Shown piece after piece: positions 61,315-64,000 of a stretch of DNA of 64,000 nt; positions within the stretch are counted from its first letter, which is position 1; each line of letters starts with the position of its first letter. The stretch lies in assembly GCF_017311165.1 (NCBI RefSeq), contig NZ_CP062973.1, positions 1,550,001 to 1,614,000 of the forward strand, given 5' to 3'. The notes below the pieces were generated by a model. That model was not told where the DNA came from. It ran no database searches and was given only the letters and a program-made list of their open reading frames with translations. Source of the DNA: Psychroflexus sp. ALD_RP9 (lineage in GTDB: Bacteria; Bacteroidota; Bacteroidia; Flavobacteriales; Flavobacteriaceae). A program made the position numbers and the translations under genes.

Positions 61315-62201
61315 GCCCAATTAAAAAATGTTATCGTCAATATGCTAACCAATTAACAGTACATGAAATTAGCTCGATTGAGCATTTAGTTAAAAGTCAA
61401 GAAAATATTTCTAAACCATTATCTACCATTTATTATGATGCTATGAATAAAGAGGTCGTAGCTTGCGGGCTTACAACATTTAGAAAATACGCTAAAGCAC
61501 TTGGCTATGTCAAACCAAAACTTTTAAAACCTAAACCTAAGAAAGGCTTTAAAACTAACTATGTATTTGAATGGCTTCATATTGATGTGACTAATATACA
61601 AACTCTAAATGACGGTGTTCAAAAAGTGGCTTTTGTAAAAGATAATTACTCTTCTGCGTTGCTTCATGTCAAATCTACATCGGGAAGTGCTAGCAGTTCT
61701 TTTATCACTAGACTCTTACAGGAAACTTTTCAGTAATATAAATTGTACAACTTTAAAAAAGACATTCACATTCTTTCTGATGGTGGTTCTGAAAACAAAG
61801 GTGAGGTTCTCTCTTGGATAAAACATGCTTGTGCTGAGCGTAGACGAAGTATCAATGCACCACCAGTAGTGAAAAAGATAACGGCAATGACCGCTGAATT
61901 TCCGTTCTCCAATGCCATGCCTGAAATCACTCATCGTATTTATAAATCAGAGTTTATGGGTGGTAAACAATCAGAAGACCTGGCATCACACATTGTAAGC
62001 CTTAATGACTTTATGGAATATTATAATTACAACAGGTATCCTTGTCGTCTTTACGGCAAAACACCTATGCAAATCGTAGAGGGTGAAGACATTGATAAAA
62101 CCATGTTTTCTGAAATTCTCAGCCAAGCTAAAGTAAATAGGTTAGAAGAGAATAAAAACTTTAATGAATGTGTTGCCAAAATAGGATGTAATAAATCATA
62201 A
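61248..62201 (+). pseudogene. IS3-like DDE transposase, interrupted
   Basis: The frame encodes an rve/DDE core: first Asp in WLHIDVTN, second in ILSDGGSENKGE, Glu in the AMTAEFPFSNAMPEITHR part, then a C-terminal YYNYNRYPCRLYGKTPMQIV. An in-frame TAA at 61734-61736 splits it into two pieces (61248-61736 and 61743-62201, same frame). The region 61828-61852 encodes ACAERRRS, which interrupts an otherwise smooth WIKH-INAPPVVKKIT sequence and matches a dispersed repeat. The transposase is therefore probably inactive. Confidence 0.78.
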
Positions 62202-62372
62202 AAACAAAATCAGATCGTAAAATTTGATTTTTAAATCGACTCGTTTTAAAACCTATTTTCAATAGGTCAATGAATTTCTAAAAAGCGTAAAACAGCTTTT
62301 TAAATTGTCCTAACTCTTAATCACTCTATTTCAGCACTGTCCCAACTCCTGTGCTGAGCATAGCCGAAGCAT
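61830..62372 (+). repeat. Two copies of a dispersed GCTGAGC-TAG-CGAAG repeat
   Basis: TGTGCTGAGCGTAGACGAAG begins at 61830 inside the transposase frame, and TGTGCTGAGCATAGCCGAAG begins at 62350 in the gap after it. The 23-bp cores differ at three positions. Similar CTTCGRCT-CGCTCAGC sequences are familiar as dispersed repeats in flavobacterial genomes. Confidence 0.6.
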
Positions 62373-62662
62373 TGGAACACTTTTATCGCGGTTTTAACGA
62401 TTTGTAACCTCGATTCGCTCGATGAAGCAGAGAGGAAATCTATATATACGCTAATTGATTCGCTCATCTCAAAGAAAAAACTTAAAGACAACCTCTCTAA
62501 TCTTATCGCTTCTTGATGATTTTAACTAAAATTTAACTGTGATACATATATGTTGCTTTTAATGCATATTTGTAACATATTGTTCTCATAAAAAAACCAC
62601 CTCAATAAAGGTGGCGCATCTCTTTATAATCTCGGACTGCAAGTGCTAGCGAGCGAGTCAGT
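62202..62662. other. 461-bp gap with IS end, repeat and terminators
   Basis: It contains a hairpin ACCTATT/AATAGGT (62251-62267), a terminator-like stem AAAAAGC/GCTTTTT (62280-62301), the dispersed repeat (62350-62372) and the terminator of the convergent membrane protein gene (62590-62614). No gene is seen. Confidence 0.65.
62590..62614 (-). terminator. Terminator of RHS/immunity operon
   Basis: The stem CCACCT/AGGTGG with a 6-nt loop is followed on the minus strand by a run of seven T, 49 bp after the stop of the membrane protein gene. Confidence 0.85.
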
Positions 62663-63004
62663 TTAATTTTGAGATTTATAAATATTAAAAATATTATAAA
62701 GTATAATTAATGTAAATATCGGTAAAACATAGAAAAATTTCATATAAACGATTAAATCAGAATCAAACTGAATGTATATTACATAATATGAAAAAGTAAA
62801 TATAAGGCAAATCAAAGCCTTCTTTAATAAATTTATGTTATTGACTTTCATAAAGACATAATCAATTAAAAAAAATGTTAATATTGTTAATATGAAAATT
62901 AAAATATTATTAAAATAATAATTAATTGTATCAGCAGAGTTTTCATCTATATATAGTAAAAATAAATAGATGAAAAATATTAAAATTATGTATATAACTT
63001 TCAC
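62663..63004 (-). CDS. Small four-helix membrane protein, candidate immunity protein
   Basis: 113 aa, starting with GTG at 63004. Four hydrophobic helices (VIYIILIFFIYLFLLYI, LIFILTILTFFLIDYVF, ALICLIFTFSYYVIYI, FYVLPIFTLIILYNIF) make up almost all of it. It begins 5 bp after the stop of the RHS gene on the same strand. A small gene directly downstream of an RHS toxin C-terminus is usually its immunity gene. No family was recognised. Confidence 0.72.
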   Translation of the reverse strand: MKVIYIILIFFIYLFLLYIDENSADTINYYFNNILIFILTILTFFLIDYVFMKVNNINLLKKALICLIFTFSYYVIYIQFDSDLIVYMKFFYVLPIFTLIILYNIFNIYKSQN

Positions 63005-63009
63005 TTTTT

Positions 63010-64000
63010 TTATTTTCTATTATCAGAAACTATTTTATCATGATTATTCATAGATTCAATGGTACTTAAATATGTACTTGTTTTTGATTGTGCAAATGTT
63101 AGGGGAGTTACAACTAAATTAAATCTGCTAAAACCTTTCTTAAACCAACTATATAAGGCTGGAGCAGAAGAAACGCCTGCCGTGTCTAGTAAAGCTTTTT
63201 CGTTTCCATCGGACATTTGATGTCTCATAACAGCATATTGTTTTGGTGTCATACTGCCAGACCTTCTTCCGCTACCAACTTTTATTTTACTTATAAGGTT
63301 GCCTTCTTTATCTAAGTTTGGGGTTTCTATCCATTTATTACCCCACAAAACATATTCTTTACCATTATCTAAAATTACAGATTCACCATTTAAATAAAAA
63401 CTTGTATTAGGTAATTCATTTGAACATAATACACTACTATCTTTTCTTAATCTATTCATCCTTTTTTGACTCGGAGTTTTTTCATTGTCATTATCATTTC
63501 CTGTATTGCTGTCACCACCACCGTTATCACTACTACTACCATCATCAGCAGAATCATCTCCTTCAGCACTATTATCAGTGTTATTTTGAATATAATCTCT
63601 AAAGAAATCCTGTGCATCTTGCCCAGTAAAAGTAATGACATTTCCATCTTCACTAACTTCAGAATCCGCTCCAGATGGGTCTGCCCAAAACACCGGGTTA
63701 TTATCAAATGCTGAATAAGTAGAATATTCATAATGCGTTACCGGGTCAATGGCATTCCATCGTGCAATTGCAGGATCATAAAGACGAAGTTCCATTTCGT
63801 AAAGATTTAACCCTAAACTCTCTTCAAGCTCAACACCATTATATTTAAACTTACTCGCCACAGAATTGACGTTACCTGAAGTTACATTATTATACCCCTT
63901 GTGTTTCAGTCCAAAAGGATAGTAATTGTTCTCTTCAACAATTTCTGTATTCGCATCAATAGACCCATTTCCATCCGAGTCTTTATAGGACAATCTAATA
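63010..64000 (-). CDS. RHS repeat-associated polymorphic toxin, C-terminal part (partial)
   Basis: The frame is open beyond the right edge, and the visible part is the C-terminal ~330 residues. ENNYYPFGLKHKGYN and KYNGVELEESLGLNLYEMEL with RLYDPAIARWNAIDPVTHY form the RHS core that marks the end of the shell. PVFWADPSGA is the usual junction. The variable tip (~200 residues) has an Asp/Ser/Asn-rich linker, then a domain with FYLNGESVILDNGKEYVLWG and MTPKQYAVMRHQMSDGNEKA. The tip toxin type was not recognised. An immunity-like membrane protein gene follows at once. Confidence 0.85.
   Translation of the reverse strand, partial: IRLSYKDSDGNGSIDANTEIVEENNYYPFGLKHKGYNNVTSGNVNSVASKFKYNGVELEESLGLNLYEMELRLYDPAIARWNAIDPVTHYEYSTYSAFDNNPVFWADPSGADSEVSEDGNVITFTGQDAQDFFRDYIQNNTDNSAEGDDSADDGSSSDNGGGDSNTGNDNDNEKTPSQKRMNRLRKDSSVLCSNELPNTSFYLNGESVILDNGKEYVLWGNKWIETPNLDKEGNLISKIKVGSGRRSGSMTPKQYAVMRHQMSDGNEKALLDTAGVSSAPALYSWFKKGFSRFNLVVTPLTFAQSKTSTYLSTIESMNNHDKIVSDNRK

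Larger units (their letters stand above)
60840..62312 (+). mobile_element. Decayed IS3-like insertion sequence
   Basis: It contains an orfA-like frame and a DDE transposase frame joined by a -1 shift. The left end may be near CAGTGGGACATTTTAC (60859 onward). A weak complementary match at the right end lies near 62300-62312 (TTAAATTGTCCTA). The exact ends and the target duplication could not be settled by eye. Confidence 0.6.

Noticed and set aside
63420..63714. Plus-strand His/Tyr/Ser-rich and Ile/Thr-rich frames
   Set aside because: They are antisense to the low-complexity Asp/Ser/Asn linker of the RHS protein.
39184..64000. Second copy of the tRNA-Pro 3' end as attR
   Set aside because: Scanning by eye for the tRNA 3' segment (GGTTCGAATCCTGCC) found no second copy, so the right end of the element stays undefined.

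Overview
The window comes from an AT-rich member of the Bacteroidota, most likely the family Flavobacteriaceae. The evidence is a type IX secretion sorting tail (YPNP start, YFVKI end), repeated TAnnTTTG promoter elements in place of the E. coli -10 box, weak or absent Shine-Dalgarno sequences, a SusC-free but FN3/CUB/HYR-rich set of surface proteins, an RteC homologue and a CTnDOT-type integrase. I cannot name a genus from the sequence.

Region 1 (1-39.2 kb) looks like ordinary chromosome. It holds the 5' part of a very large repetitive FN3/CUB surface protein (minus strand, running off the left edge), a membrane-anchored metallophosphoesterase, HemW, a TPR-LytS-type sensor kinase with its LytTR regulator, a T9SS-exported beta-helix/HYR protein, an MmcQ/YjbR protein, a LuxR regulator, a membrane MutS-family ATPase, a small secreted protein with a C-terminal anchor, a three-gene glycan assembly operon, an ECF sigma/anti-sigma pair, an FAD oxidoreductase plus polyferredoxin pair, the 2-oxoglutarate dehydrogenase genes sucA-sucB, a polyprenyl diphosphate synthase, a TetR-TolC-MFP-RND efflux operon, a degenerate thioredoxin, and tRNA-Ser(GCU) and tRNA-Pro(UGG).

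Region 2 (39.2-49.4 kb) is an apparent integrative element lying directly downstream of tRNA-Pro. Its front is a recombination/replication module: tyrosine recombinase, RteC-like regulator, excisionase-like HTH protein, a replication initiator whose own gene contains four tandem 11-bp iterons followed by an AT-rich tract, a DnaC-like helicase loader, and an unknown protein. No relaxase, coupling protein or capsid gene is visible, so it resembles a satellite or mobilizable island. Its cargo is a DUF1801-like gene, a decayed XRE regulator and a tightly coupled three-gene operon: a cytosine-5 DNA methyltransferase, a soluble protein with two GHKL ATPase domains (one MORC/Hsp90-like, one histidine-kinase-like), and a receiver-domain protein fused to a C-terminal domain carrying HEPN-type RX4H motifs. 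This operon is my best candidate for an undescribed system: a methylation-linked phosphorelay that may control an RNase effector.

Region 3 (49.7-60.7 kb) is a compact operon of 13 overlapping or nearly abutting genes encoding a type II secretion / type IV pilus-like machine: major prepilin, prepilin peptidase, GspE ATPase, GspD secretin, GspL/M-like and GspC/PilP-like inner-membrane parts, two lipoproteins, a GspK-position protein with a bactofilin-like tail, two minor pseudopilins and the GspF platform protein.

Region 4 (60.8-64.0 kb) contains a decayed IS3-like insertion sequence with a -1 frameshift arrangement, an in-frame stop and an embedded copy of a dispersed repeat. It is followed on the minus strand by the 3' end of an RHS polymorphic toxin gene and a small membrane protein gene 5 bp downstream that is a likely immunity gene.
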